A stretch of DNA of 64,000 bases from Dactylosporangium siamense (GTDB taxonomy: Bacteria > Actinomycetota > Actinomycetes > Mycobacteriales > Micromonosporaceae): positions 43,921 through 107,920 of the forward strand of contig NZ_BONQ01000044.1 in NCBI RefSeq assembly GCF_016862795.1, in the 5' to 3' direction. How positions within the stretch are numbered: the stretch's first letter is position 1; each line of letters begins with the position of its first letter. The translations under genes and the position numbers were made by a program. This document shows positions 48,226 through 55,287 of this stretch, piece by piece. The notes below the pieces were generated by a model. It saw nothing but the letters and a program-made list of their open reading frames with translations, made no database searches and was not told the DNA's origin.

Positions 48226-49863
48226 TCAGAGGATGCGGAGGCGGCCCAGGGGTTCGACGAGTTCACGCTCCTCGTAGGCGAGGTGGGACAGCAGCGTGTC
48301 GGTGAGCAGTCCGACGGCCTGACGGACGGCGGCGATGCCGTCGGGACGGGACACCATGGCCACAAGGGCGGCGTCGACGCGTTCGAGCACCTCGGCGATC
48401 ACGTGGTGCTCCGCCTCCAGGCGGTCGACGACCGGGACGAGCCGCGGGTCGGCGGCGCGCAGCCGGGGAAAGAGGTTCACGTCCTCGATGGTGTGATGCG
48501 TGGTGACGACCCGGCAGTAGCTCTCGCAGTAGGTGCCCAACGTCCAGCTGTTCTGCCGCATCGTCATCGTGTTGATCATCGACCTTGCGTCACCGAGGTC
48601 GATGGCGCCGGCCGCGACCTGCTCGACGAGGTCGCGCAGCTGCTCCAACTCCTGACGGAGGTGGTCGTGCACGTCGACGAGGTGCTGACCGGAGGCCCGC
48701 TGAGCGGCGGTGAGCGGGACCGCCGGGTCGGGCGCGGGACCGGTCGGCCGCGCGGACTCGTCCCAGACCGTCACGGCCCGCCGGCCGGCACCATCGGAGG
48801 TCGCCGGATCGTGGACCACCGCACCGCCGGAGGGCACCGCACCACCGGAGGGCACCGCACCACCAGAGGGCACCGCACCACCGGAGGGCACCGCACCACC
48901 AGATGCGGTCACGGCTGACGCCCCGGCACTTGCGGACGAGGCCACCGCGCGCGACGCGGCCTCACCGGGCGGCGGAGTGGTGAGGGCGGCCGAGCGGGCG
49001 GCGGCGACGAGCTCCTTGGCCTCCGGCACCACGTCCAGGGCGAACCGCCGCAGTTCGCTGTCGCCGCCCGCCCTGACCATCAGGATGAACGTGCTCATGC
49101 CCTCCGTGAGCGCGAGCTCGGCCACCTGCTCCGCCCACAGCCGCGGCGGGCCGGCGAGGGGCGCCTGGCCGGGGACCACGTTGTACAGGCGGCGGACGGC
49201 GCTCGGGTCGCGGCCGGCGGCGAGTGCGGCGTCGTCGATGCGGCGGTTCCCGTCGGTGAGCTGCGGCACCGGCACGTACGGCGCGCTGGGCAGCCACCCG
49301 TCCGCGACGCGGCCGATGAGCCGGAGCATGCGGGGCTTGATGCCGCCGATCCAGATTCCGATCGGGTGGGCGGCGGGCGGGCCGGGGTGGGCGCCCCGCA
49401 GCCGGTAGTGGGTGCCGTCGACACGGGCGCTGCGTTCGGTGCTCCACAGGGCGCGGATGACGCCGACCGCCTCCTCGAGGGCCTCGATCGACGCGCCGGG
49501 CGTGAGGACGTCGCCGCCCATGCCGGCGATCGCGTCCCAGAAGGCGCCGGCGCCGAGGCCGAGCTCGACCCGGCCGCCGGTGAGGACGTCGAGGCTGGCC
49601 GCGGCCCTGGCCAGGACGGCGGGTGGGCGCAGCGGTAGGTTGGCGACGTTCGGAAACACCGACAGGGTGCTGGTCTGCGCCGCGATGACGGACAGCAGCG
49701 TCCAGGCGTCCAGGAACCGCGCCTGATACGGATGGTCCTGCACGCTGGCCAGGTCCAGGCCGAGCTCCTCGGTGAGCACGGCGAGCCGGAGCGTCTCACC
49801 GGCGGTGGCGGCCTCCGCGGGCAGGAACGTACCGAAGCGCAGCTCGTGGCCATAGTCGGTCAT
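48226..49863 (-). CDS. Fusion of LLM-class flavin/F420 monooxygenase with hemerythrin domain
   Basis: A 545-aa protein. Residues about 1-285 are a luciferase-like (LLM) oxidoreductase (HELRFGTFLPAEA; LTGGRVELGLGAGAFWDAI; IGIWIGGIKPRMLRLIGRVADG). A low-complexity linker contains five SGGAVP units. Residues about 400-545 form a hemerythrin HHE domain with ligands in VDVHDHLRQELEQL, RVVTTHHTIEDVNLFP, EAEHHVIAEVLERV and SHLAYEERELVEPL. It could couple O2 or redox sensing at a di-iron site to a flavin/F420 reaction. ATG 49863 follows CAGAAT by 6 nt (leaderless). Confidence 0.88.
   Translation of the reverse strand: MTDYGHELRFGTFLPAEAATAGETLRLAVLTEELGLDLASVQDHPYQARFLDAWTLLSVIAAQTSTLSVFPNVANLPLRPPAVLARAAASLDVLTGGRVELGLGAGAFWDAIAGMGGDVLTPGASIEALEEAVGVIRALWSTERSARVDGTHYRLRGAHPGPPAAHPIGIWIGGIKPRMLRLIGRVADGWLPSAPYVPVPQLTDGNRRIDDAALAAGRDPSAVRRLYNVVPGQAPLAGPPRLWAEQVAELALTEGMSTFILMVRAGGDSELRRFALDVVPEAKELVAAARSAALTTPPPGEAASRAVASSASAGASAVTASGGAVPSGGAVPSGGAVPSGGAVPSGGAVVHDPATSDGAGRRAVTVWDESARPTGPAPDPAVPLTAAQRASGQHLVDVHDHLRQELEQLRDLVEQVAAGAIDLGDARSMINTMTMRQNSWTLGTYCESYCRVVTTHHTIEDVNLFPRLRAADPRLVPVVDRLEAEHHVIAEVLERVDAALVAMVSRPDGIAAVRQAVGLLTDTLLSHLAYEERELVEPLGRLRIL
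48821..48906 (-). repeat. 18-bp repeat encoding the SGGAVP linker
   Basis: About five tandem 18-bp units (accaccggagggcaccgc-like) encode the linker between the LLM and hemerythrin domains. The units differ at one or two positions. Confidence 0.93.
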
Positions 49864-49905
49864 GCAGATATTCTGCCACACAGATGATAACGGCCGGGCA
49901 GGGCA

Positions 49906-50313
49906 CTACGAGGGCATGCGGAACGAGCGGTCGACCAGCTCGCGCAGGACGGCGGCGTCCGCGTCGCCGACGCGTTTCAGGTAGAGGCAGCCCTTGCCGG
50001 TGGTGTGCGGGCCCAACCGGTCGAGCAGGTCCTGGTAGGCGTCGAGACCTCCGCTGAGATACAGCACCGTCTGCGCCTTGCGCGGCGAGAAGCTGACCGC
50101 GGGCATGTCGCCCTCCCGGCCGGACTCGTAACGGTAGTGCCGGGACCCGAAGCCGATGATCGCCGTGCCCCACAGGACCGCCGGCTGCCCGGTGACGGCG
50201 CCCATGAGCTCGACGAGGTGCCGGGCGTCGGCGCGGCGCCGCTCGTCGGCGACCCCGTCGACGAACGCGCCGACGTCACCGTCGCCTGGGGTCGTGATGT
50301 TCGTATCAGCCAT
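49906..50313 (-). CDS. DUF1801 family protein
   Basis: A 135-aa protein (LMGAVTGQPAVLWGTAIIGF; SRHYRYESGREGDMPAV; GKGCLYLKRVGDAD) of the DUF1801/YdhG-like family, function unknown. TAGCGT followed by 6 nt precedes ATG 50313, a leaderless start. Confidence 0.88.
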   Translation of the reverse strand: MADTNITTPGDGDVGAFVDGVADERRRADARHLVELMGAVTGQPAVLWGTAIIGFGSRHYRYESGREGDMPAVSFSPRKAQTVLYLSGGLDAYQDLLDRLGPHTTGKGCLYLKRVGDADAAVLRELVDRSFRMPS

Positions 50314-50322
50314 GCCCACACG

Positions 50323-51528
50323 CTACGACGGGGGTACGACACTTCCACGAAGCCGGGCGGCGCGCATCGTCAGGTACCGCCGCTCCGGTGAGCTCGCCGT
50401 CCCGGCCGCCGCGGCCCGGTAGTGCAGTGCCGCCGCCGTCGCGTCGCCGGCCAGCTCGTGCAGGTGGCCGCGCACCGCGTCGAGCCGGTGTCCCGCGTCC
50501 ACCCGGCCGTCCAGGGTGGACAGCAGCCGCAGCCCCTCCTGCGGGCCGTGCACCATCGCCGCCGCCACCGCCCGGTTCAGCGCCACCACGGGGCTGGCGG
50601 TCATGCGTTCGAGCAGGCCGTACAGGGCGAGGATCTGCGGCCAGTCGGTCTCCTGCGCGTTCCCGGCGCGGTCGTGCAGGGCGGCGATCGCGGCCTGCAG
50701 CTGATAGGGCCCGACGGCCCCGGCGCTGAACGCCGCGTCCAGCACGGCGGTGCCCTCCTGGATCAGCGGTCGCAGCCACCGGCCGCGGTCCTGCTCCGCG
50801 AGCGGCACCAGGTCGCCGGAGGCATCGACGCGGGCCGGGCGCCGGGCGTCGGTGAGCAGCATCAGCGCCAGCAGCCCGGCGACCTCGCCGTCGTCGGGCA
50901 GCAGCCCGTGCAGCATCCGCGCCAGCCGGATCGCCTCACCGGACAGGTCGACGCGGACGAGCGGCCCACTGCTGCTCGCGTACCCCTCGTTGAAGATGAG
51001 GTACAGCACGTGCAACACGGTGCGCAGCCGGGTGGCCCACTCCAGCCGGTCCGGCATCCGGAACGGCGCCTCCAGGGTGCGGATCCGCTGCTTCGCACGG
51101 CTGATCCGCTGGCCCATCGTCGCCTCCGGCACCAGGAACGCCCGGGCGATCTCGCCGGTGGTCAGGCCGCCGACCGCGCGCAACGTCAACGCGATCGCGG
51201 ACGCCTCACTCAGCCGCGGATGACAACACAGGAACACGACGACCAGGGTGTCGTCCTGGTCGTACACCACCGGCGGCGGCTCGGCGAAGAGCACCTCCCG
51301 GCGCCGTCTGGCCTGGTCGGCGCGCAGCTGGTCGAGCAGCTTGCGCGAACCGGTGCGGATCAGCCAGCCCCGCGGGTTGTCCGGCACGGTGTCCCAGTGC
51401 GTGGCGGCGGCGAGCAGCGCCTCCTGGGTGGCGTCCTCGGCGGCGGAGAAGTCCCCGAACTGCCGGGCGAGCACGCCGAGGACCTGCGGCGCCAGCTCGC
51501 GCAGCAGGTCCTCGATCCGTTCCGGCAC
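50323..51528 (-). CDS. ECF-type sigma factor with long C-terminal extension (ECF42-like)
   Basis: A 401-aa sigma factor. Region 2 (RQFGDFSAAEDATQEALLAA; NPRGWLIRTGSRKLLDQLR) and region 4 (GGLTTGEIARAFLVPEATMG, QRISRAKQRIR) are followed by a large TPR-like extension (FNEGYASSSGP; ALNRAVAAAMVHGPQEGL), the architecture of ECF42 factors. The upstream DGPF gene (4-bp gap) is the classical partner. There is no anti-sigma gene. GTG 51528 start. Confidence 0.93.
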   Translation of the reverse strand: MPERIEDLLRELAPQVLGVLARQFGDFSAAEDATQEALLAAATHWDTVPDNPRGWLIRTGSRKLLDQLRADQARRRREVLFAEPPPVVYDQDDTLVVVFLCCHPRLSEASAIALTLRAVGGLTTGEIARAFLVPEATMGQRISRAKQRIRTLEAPFRMPDRLEWATRLRTVLHVLYLIFNEGYASSSGPLVRVDLSGEAIRLARMLHGLLPDDGEVAGLLALMLLTDARRPARVDASGDLVPLAEQDRGRWLRPLIQEGTAVLDAAFSAGAVGPYQLQAAIAALHDRAGNAQETDWPQILALYGLLERMTASPVVALNRAVAAAMVHGPQEGLRLLSTLDGRVDAGHRLDAVRGHLHELAGDATAAALHYRAAAAGTASSPERRYLTMRAARLRGSVVPPS

Positions 51529-51532
51529 GGGC

Positions 51533-51949
51533 TCAGACCTCGGAGGTCAGCAGCTCGAAGTCGGCGGCGCCCATCACCCGGCGGACCCCGATCGGCTGCT
51601 GCTGCGGAACCCCGCCGGGACCCGGCACCTGGGAGATCTTCGCGGCGATCTCGATCGCGCGGGCCTCGGAGTCGACCTCGACCAGCTGAAACCCGGCGAG
51701 CATCTCCTTGAACTCGGCGAACGGCCCGTCGGTGACCACGGGCGCGGACACGCCGTCGGAGGTGACCTCCTTCGCGTGCTCCGGGCCGGTCAGCGCCTGC
51801 TGGTCCACGAGCTCGCCGCTGTCGAGCAGCTCCTGCCGCAACGCCCCGTAGTAGTCCATGTGCGCCCTGATGTCCTCCGGCGTCCACTCGTCCATCGGCG
51901 TGTCCACGGCACCACCGCGGTAGTCCACGATCAGCAGGTACTTCGCCAT
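51533..51949 (-). CDS. YciI/DGPF-family protein
   Basis: A 138-aa protein with KYLLIVDYRGG and the DGPF motif in VTDGPFAEFKEMLAGF. In many bacteria such proteins are encoded next to ECF42-type sigma factors and are their main targets. Here it is directly upstream of the sigma factor and probably in the same transcript. Confidence 0.92.
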   Translation of the reverse strand: MAKYLLIVDYRGGAVDTPMDEWTPEDIRAHMDYYGALRQELLDSGELVDQQALTGPEHAKEVTSDGVSAPVVTDGPFAEFKEMLAGFQLVEVDSEARAIEIAAKISQVPGPGGVPQQQPIGVRRVMGAADFELLTSEV

Positions 51950-52101
51950 CTGAGGCTCCTCCCGTCATGCCGCGCCCGTCGAGCGCGGTCACCCCTGTAA
52001 CGGAGCCGGTCCCGCGTTCTCGACATGCCCAGCACAACGATCTTCGCACCGGTCGCGGGAGCCACGACCGGTGCGAAGACACTCCACAGTGGATGACTTT
52101 G

Positions 52102-52172
52102 AGGCCGAAGCCGGACTCGAACCGGCGTATACCGCTTTGCAGGCGGGCCCCTTACCTCTCGGGCATTCGACC
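52102..52172 (-). tRNA. tRNA-Cys(GCA)
   Basis: A complete cloverleaf with a GGTCGAA/TTCGGCC acceptor, D stem CCC/GGG, loop CTGCAAA and T loop TTCGAGT. The discriminator is U, as expected for Cys. The top pair of the anticodon stem is a C-U mismatch. No CCA is encoded. Promoter-distal end of the array. Confidence 0.85.
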
Positions 52173-52196
52173 ATGCTGAGACCGTGTTGTACGGCG

Positions 52197-52269
52197 TGCC
52201 CTCGGCTGGACTCGAACCAGCGACCTTCAGGTTCGGAACCTGGTGCTCTCTCCACTGAGCTACGAAGGC
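52197..52269 (-). tRNA. tRNA-Arg(CCG)
   Basis: Acceptor GCCTTCG/CGAGGGC, loop TTCCGAA giving anticodon CCG, T loop TTCGAGT, discriminator A. It is nearly identical in body to the tRNA-Arg(GCG) at 52717, so the two are duplicates with altered anticodon and a few acceptor changes. Confidence 0.93.
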
Positions 52270-52280
52270 GTTGACGTGCG

Positions 52281-52364
52281 TGCGGGTGGAGGGAATCGAA
52301 CCCCCTGAGCACGATGGCACCTGGGTTACAGCCAAGCCCGACTCTCCAACGTCGGCGCACCCGC
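52281..52364 (-). tRNA. tRNA-Tyr(GTA)
   Basis: 84 nt with an extended variable region, acceptor GCGGGTG/CACCCGC, loop CTGTAAC giving anticodon GTA, T loop TTCGATT. The variable arm is shorter than usual for bacterial tRNA-Tyr. Confidence 0.88.
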
Positions 52365-52377
52365 GTGATGTGTGTTG

Positions 52378-52450
52378 CTCCGGCGCCCGGATTCGAACCG
52401 GGACCTGGACGGTTAACAGCCGTGTGCCCTGCCAGTTGGGCGACGCCGGA
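52378..52450 (-). tRNA. tRNA-Asn(GTT)
   Basis: Acceptor TCCGGCG/CGCCGGA, loop CTGTTAA giving anticodon GTT, T loop TTCGAAT, discriminator G. Clean cloverleaf, 13 bp from the tRNA-Tyr gene. Confidence 0.94.
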
Positions 52451-52472
52451 TCGGCCTTGGTGAAGCTCTGAG

Positions 52473-52548
52473 CAGCGCGGACGGGCCTCGAACCCGCACA
52501 GTGTCCCGGGTGAAAGCCGGGCGACTCTCCCAATTCGTCCACCGCGCC
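52473..52548 (-). tRNA. tRNA-Glu(TTC)
   Basis: Acceptor GGCGCGG/CCGCGCT (first pair G-U), loop with TTTCA giving anticodon TTC, T loop TTCGAGG, discriminator G. One of two Glu tRNAs in the array. Confidence 0.88.
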
Positions 52549-52553
52549 AAAAG

Positions 52554-52629
52554 TGACGGGGGTGGGATTTGAACCCACGATTTCCGGCGTATGAGACCGG
52601 TGAGGACGGCCGAACTCCTCTACCCCGTT
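52554..52629 (-). tRNA. tRNA with CAT anticodon (Met or Ile2)
   Basis: D stem GAGG/CCTC, loop CTCATAC giving anticodon CAT, T loop TTCAAAT. The acceptor is AACGGGG/CCCCGTC with an A1-C72 mismatch. A mismatch at 1-72 is an initiator trait, but here its bases are not the usual ones. Met, initiator and lysidine-modified Ile cannot be separated by eye. Confidence 0.85.
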
Positions 52630-52630
52630 G

Positions 52631-52703
52631 TGCGCCGCCGGGGACTCGAACCCCGAACATACTGAGTAAGAGTCAGCAGCTCTACCAGTTGAGCTAGCGG
52701 CAC
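52631..52703 (-). tRNA. tRNA-Lys(CTT)
   Basis: Acceptor GTGCCGC/GCGGCGC, loop CTCTTAC giving anticodon CTT, T loop TTCGAGT, discriminator A. Canonical 73-nt form. Confidence 0.94.
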
Positions 52704-52716
52704 TTGCTTCCGTACG

Positions 52717-52789
52717 TGTCCTCGGCTGGACTCGAACCAGCGACCTCCAGGTCCGCAACCTGGCGCTCTCTCCACTGAGCTACGAAGAC
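52717..52789 (-). tRNA. tRNA-Arg(GCG)
   Basis: Acceptor GTCTTCG/CGAGGAC, loop TTGCGGA giving anticodon GCG, T loop TTCGAGT. Bacteria usually read CGC with an inosine-modified ACG tRNA, so a GCG anticodon is unusual. The body closely resembles the tRNA-Arg(CCG) at 52197. Confidence 0.9.
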
Positions 52790-52794
52790 GTGCG

Positions 52795-52867
52795 TGCCCT
52801 CGGCGCGATTCGAACGCGCACCAACGACGTCCTCAACGCCGTGCCTCTACCTTTGGACCACGAGGGC
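52795..52867 (-). tRNA. Class I tRNA with GAG anticodon (nominal Leu)
   Basis: Acceptor GCCCTCG/CGAGGGC is perfect, anticodon stem CGGCG/CGTCG with loop TTGAGGA gives GAG, T loop TTCGAAT. The variable region is only 5 nt, whereas bacterial tRNA-Leu has a long variable arm. The body looks more like Gln/Glu-type tRNAs, so the real identity is uncertain. Confidence 0.75.
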
Positions 52868-52893
52868 GGGTGGCGCCCCGAGCCGGGGCGACG

Positions 52894-52966
52894 CTGCAGG
52901 CGGAGGATTCGAACCCCCAATGTCCGGTTCAGAGCCGGATGTGTTGCCGGGTTACACCAGCCTGCA
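52894..52966 (-). tRNA. tRNA-Gln(CTG)
   Basis: Acceptor TGCAGGC/GCCTGCA, D stem GTGT/ACAC, loop CTCTGAA giving anticodon CTG, T loop TTCGAAT, discriminator G. The features fit tRNA-Gln. Confidence 0.94.
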
Positions 52967-53009
52967 AGGGGCCGGGCGGGGTGATGGCCCGCCCGGACCG
53001 GAAGAACGG

Positions 53010-53084
53010 AGCGGCAACCGGGATTCGAACCCGGGACCTTCGCCATGGCAAGGCGACGCTCTGACCTGACTGAGCTACAACCGC
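53010..53084 (-). tRNA. tRNA-Gly(GCC)
   Basis: Loop TTGCCAT gives anticodon GCC, T loop TTCGAAT, discriminator U. The acceptor stem GCGGTTG/TTGCCGC has a U-U mismatch at pair 6-67 and two G-U pairs, which suggests some decay. Confidence 0.88.
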
Positions 53085-53133
53085 ATTGGCATTGCTTGTG
53101 TACGAGCTAGGGCGGCGCGGGGTGGAGCGGGGC

Positions 53134-53160
53134 GCCGACAGTCCCCCCGGCGCTGTCGGC
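53134..53160. other. GC-rich hairpin between tRNA genes
   Basis: GCCGACAG/CTGTCGGC forms an 8-bp stem with an 11-nt loop in the 90-bp gap between the two Gly tRNA genes. It may be a processing structure or a weak terminator. Confidence 0.45.
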
Positions 53161-53174
53161 ACCCCGGCACCCGG

Positions 53175-53249
53175 AGCGGTAGCGGGGACTCGAACCCCGT
53201 CAACGGTCTGCTTGGAAGGCAGGTGTCCTACCTGTTGGACGACTACCGC
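53175..53249 (-). tRNA. tRNA-Gly(TCC)
   Basis: Acceptor GCGGTAG/CTACCGC, D stem GTCC/GGAC, loop CTTCCAA giving anticodon TCC, T loop TTCGAGT, discriminator U. The first anticodon-stem pair is mismatched. Confidence 0.9.
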
Positions 53250-53254
53250 GCGGA

Positions 53255-53504
53255 GATAACCAGCCGCTGACAACGTCCTGCGACGATCCGGATCATGTTC
53301 CGGAGCTTGACGTCGCGCTTCCTTGCTACGACCTCGAACTTGAGGCGCTGCTTGTTCGTTGGTAGTGATCGTGGCGCAACTCGGCCTGGCACGACCGACA
53401 CCGGGTCTGCCTGCGACCCGTGCTCTGGCGCTTGATCGCGAACTCCCCCGTCGGCAGTTCCGATCCACATCCCGGTCGTCGAACACATCAGGCTTCCTCC
53501 CCAT
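53255..53504 (-). pseudogene. Decayed zinc-ribbon/HNH-like small gene inside the tRNA array
   Basis: On the minus strand ATG 53504 starts MGRKPDVFDDRDVDRNCRR. After a five-G run, the next frame reads EFAIKRQSTGRRQTRCRSC (ending in a C-x-x-C pair), then HDHYQ. A third frame continues TNKQRLKFEVVARKRDVKL. The pieces look like one small zinc-ribbon protein broken by two frameshifts. Such zinc-ribbon/HNH-type ORFs occur in mobile-element tRNA regions, but the assignment is from pattern only. Confidence 0.45.
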
Positions 53505-53524
53505 CGAACACGTGCACGATGGCG

Positions 53525-53598
53525 TCGCCCGTCCGGGGGTTGAACCCGGTCTGCCGGATTGAGAGTCCGGTGGTCTACCTTCCTCAGCCTCACGGGCG
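53525..53598 (-). tRNA. tRNA-Glu(CTC)
   Basis: Acceptor CGCCCGT/ACGGGCG, loop CTCTCAA giving anticodon CTC, T loop TTCAACC, discriminator A. The D stem is imperfect. It is the promoter-proximal gene of the array, separated from the others by the decayed ORF. Confidence 0.82.
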
Positions 53599-53641
53599 CT
53601 TTGTTTTGCATCGTCATATAGACGTGCGTCATCCACTATGG

Positions 53642-53656
53642 AGTTTTCAAAGAACA
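53642..53656 (-). promoter_or_regulatory. boxA-like element upstream of the tRNA array
   Basis: On the minus strand TGTTCTTTGAAAACT resembles boxA antitermination sequences in leaders of stable-RNA operons. It lies within a possible promoter (TTGAAT, 18 bp, CATAGT), so which role applies is open. It is 44 bp before the first tRNA. Confidence 0.5.
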
Positions 53657-53680
53657 GCATTCAACCGCCGGGGAGCGGGC

Positions 53681-53720
53681 AAAGAAAAACCGCCCGGTTC
53701 CCGGTTTCGGGAAGGGCGGT
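53681..53720 (-). terminator. Intrinsic terminator of the 45-codon gene
   Basis: Minus-strand stem ACCGCCC/GGGCGGT with inner TTCCCG/CGGGAA and a GG bulge, followed by TTTTTCTTT. It is the only hairpin I found in the window followed by a clear U tract. Confidence 0.9.
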
Positions 53721-53742
53721 GGGGTGCGTTGCCAGCGGGATG

Positions 53743-53880
53743 CTAGCCGCTCCACCTGCCCTGGTGCTGCAGAAGTCGCTCCAGGCGACATCCGCGATAA
53801 CCGAGGAGACCACCCTCGAGCACGGCTTCCTCGCCGCGCGGCGTCAGCCGCTGCGGTGCATTCGAGGGGAGCCGCTTCAT
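53743..53880 (-). CDS. Small 45-aa protein of an independent transcription unit
   Basis: ATG 53880 with AGGAG about 8 nt upstream; the protein starts MKRLPSNAPQRLTPRGEEAV and continues as a basic peptide (LLGYRGCRLERLLQHQ), ending at TAG 53743. A good promoter (TTGTCG, 17 bp, TATCGT) lies 46 bp upstream and a strong intrinsic terminator 23 bp downstream, so it is a self-contained transcript of about 240 nt. No family recognised. It could also function as an sRNA. Confidence 0.65.
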   Translation of the reverse strand: MKRLPSNAPQRLTPRGEEAVLEGGLLGYRGCRLERLLQHQGRWSG

Positions 53881-53925
53881 GGCCTGTCTCCTGTCGCTTC
53901 GTGTTTTCATCCGGTGTTGATGAAT

Positions 53926-53954
53926 ACGATAGGCCGCGCCCGCAACGACGACAA
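53926..53954 (-). promoter_or_regulatory. Promoter of the 45-codon gene
   Basis: Minus-strand TTGTCG (53949-53954) and TATCGT (53926-53931) with an ideal 17-bp spacer. It is among the best-matching vegetative promoters in the window. Confidence 0.7.
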
Positions 53955-53984
53955 CCCTATTTATCGAATTCGCGCGGGACCGCT

Positions 53985-54557
53985 TTAGTGGACGGTCGAG
54001 TTCCAGGTGCGGATCGACTGGTGCTCGTGCTCGTGACCGAGGATCGAGACGGTCGCGGTGTCGAGGCTGAGCCGGGCGCCGAAGGAGACGGGCTCGCCGA
54101 TCCATCGCGATGCGAGGGCCCGCGACGCGTGGCCGTGGCTGACGACGGCGACGTCGCCGAGGACGAGCATCGGCGCCAGCCTGGCCAGGAACCGGTCCAG
54201 CCGGTCCGTGACGTGTTGCGGGGACTCGCCGTCCGGGCAGCCGTCGGTCCACAGGTCCCAGTCCGGCCGCTCGGCCCGGATCTCGGCGCTGGTGCGCCCC
54301 TCGTAGGACCCGTAGTCCCACTCGGCGACGTCGGCGTCGACGGAGGTGACCGTGAGGCCCGCGAGCTCGGCGGTGCGCTGGGCCCGCTTGCGGGGGCTGC
54401 TGACGACGGCGACGAACGCCGCTGTCACGAACGCCCGGCTCAGCGCGCGGGCCCGGTCCTCACCCTCGGGGGTGAGGTCGAGGTCGGTCCTGGAGGTGTG
54501 CCGCCCGGTGGCGCTCCACTCGGTCTGCCCGTGCCGCACCACCACGATGTCGCCCAT
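53985..54557 (-). CDS. Histidine phosphatase family protein
   Basis: A 190-aa phosphoglycerate-mutase-like phosphatase. The phospho-acceptor RHG motif is in VVVRHGQTEWS, and the second His is in VAVVSHGHASRALASRW. The catalytic Glu region is EWDYGSYEGRTSAEI. It probably acts on a small phosphorylated metabolite. ATG 54557; it diverges from the HAD gene, with 37 bp between the starts. Confidence 0.92.
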   Translation of the reverse strand: MGDIVVVRHGQTEWSATGRHTSRTDLDLTPEGEDRARALSRAFVTAAFVAVVSSPRKRAQRTAELAGLTVTSVDADVAEWDYGSYEGRTSAEIRAERPDWDLWTDGCPDGESPQHVTDRLDRFLARLAPMLVLGDVAVVSHGHASRALASRWIGEPVSFGARLSLDTATVSILGHEHEHQSIRTWNSTVH

Positions 54558-54594
54558 CCGCCTCATTCTGCCTCGCTTCGCTACAGTGCGTCTC

Positions 54595-55287
54595 GTGGAC
54601 GAGGTTCTGGTGCTCTGGGATGTTGACCATACCCTCGTCGACGTCGATGGGTTGGGTCGTGAGGCATACGATCTGGCGTTCCTGCGCCGGCACGGCCGGC
54701 CGATCACGCACCAGCCGCCGATGGCCGGGCGCACCGACCGGGCGATCGCCCACGACGTGCTGCGGCTCAACGGCGCCCCGACCGGCGAGGACGACCTGGA
54801 GGGGTTGCGGGCCGCCGCGGAGACCGCGTTCGACGAGCTGGCGCACCTGCTGCCGGTCCGGGGCCGGGCGCTGCCGGGCGCGGTCGCGGCGGTCGCGACC
54901 ACACCGGGGGTGCAGTCGGTGCTGACCGGCAACCTGCGGCGGATCGCGGAGGTGAAGCTGGGCCCGTTCGGCCTCGTCGAGCACCTCGACCTGGACGCGG
55001 GCGCGTATGGCTGGAGCCACGCGGTGCGCGCGAACCTCGTCGACATCGCCCGGGGCGCCGCACGGCAGCGGTACGAGCGCTCGTTCGACGGCCGGCGCAC
55101 GGTCCTCGTCGGTGACACGCCGCTGGACGTCGAGGCGGCGCTGCTGACCGGCGCGGGCGTGGTGGCGGTCGCGACGGGCCGCTACACAGGCGAAGAACTC
55201 CAAGCGGCCGGCGCGCACGTGGTCCTGCCGGACCTGTCCGACACCGTCGGCGTCGGCGATGCCATCGAAAAAGCCGCGAAGGGCTAG
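54595..55287 (+). CDS. HAD-superfamily hydrolase
   Basis: A 230-aa phosphatase. Motif I is LWDVDHTLVDVD (D-x-D-x-T), motif II VLTGN, and motif IV VGDTPLDVEAAL. The helical cap between motifs I and II makes it subfamily IA (phosphoglycolate-phosphatase-like). GTG 54595 follows TACAGT by 7 nt (leaderless). It overlaps the convergent Lrp gene by 4 bp. Confidence 0.92.
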   Translation: MDEVLVLWDVDHTLVDVDGLGREAYDLAFLRRHGRPITHQPPMAGRTDRAIAHDVLRLNGAPTGEDDLEGLRAAAETAFDELAHLLPVRGRALPGAVAAVATTPGVQSVLTGNLRRIAEVKLGPFGLVEHLDLDAGAYGWSHAVRANLVDIARGAARQRYERSFDGRRTVLVGDTPLDVEAALLTGAGVVAVATGRYTGEELQAAGAHVVLPDLSDTVGVGDAIEKAAKG

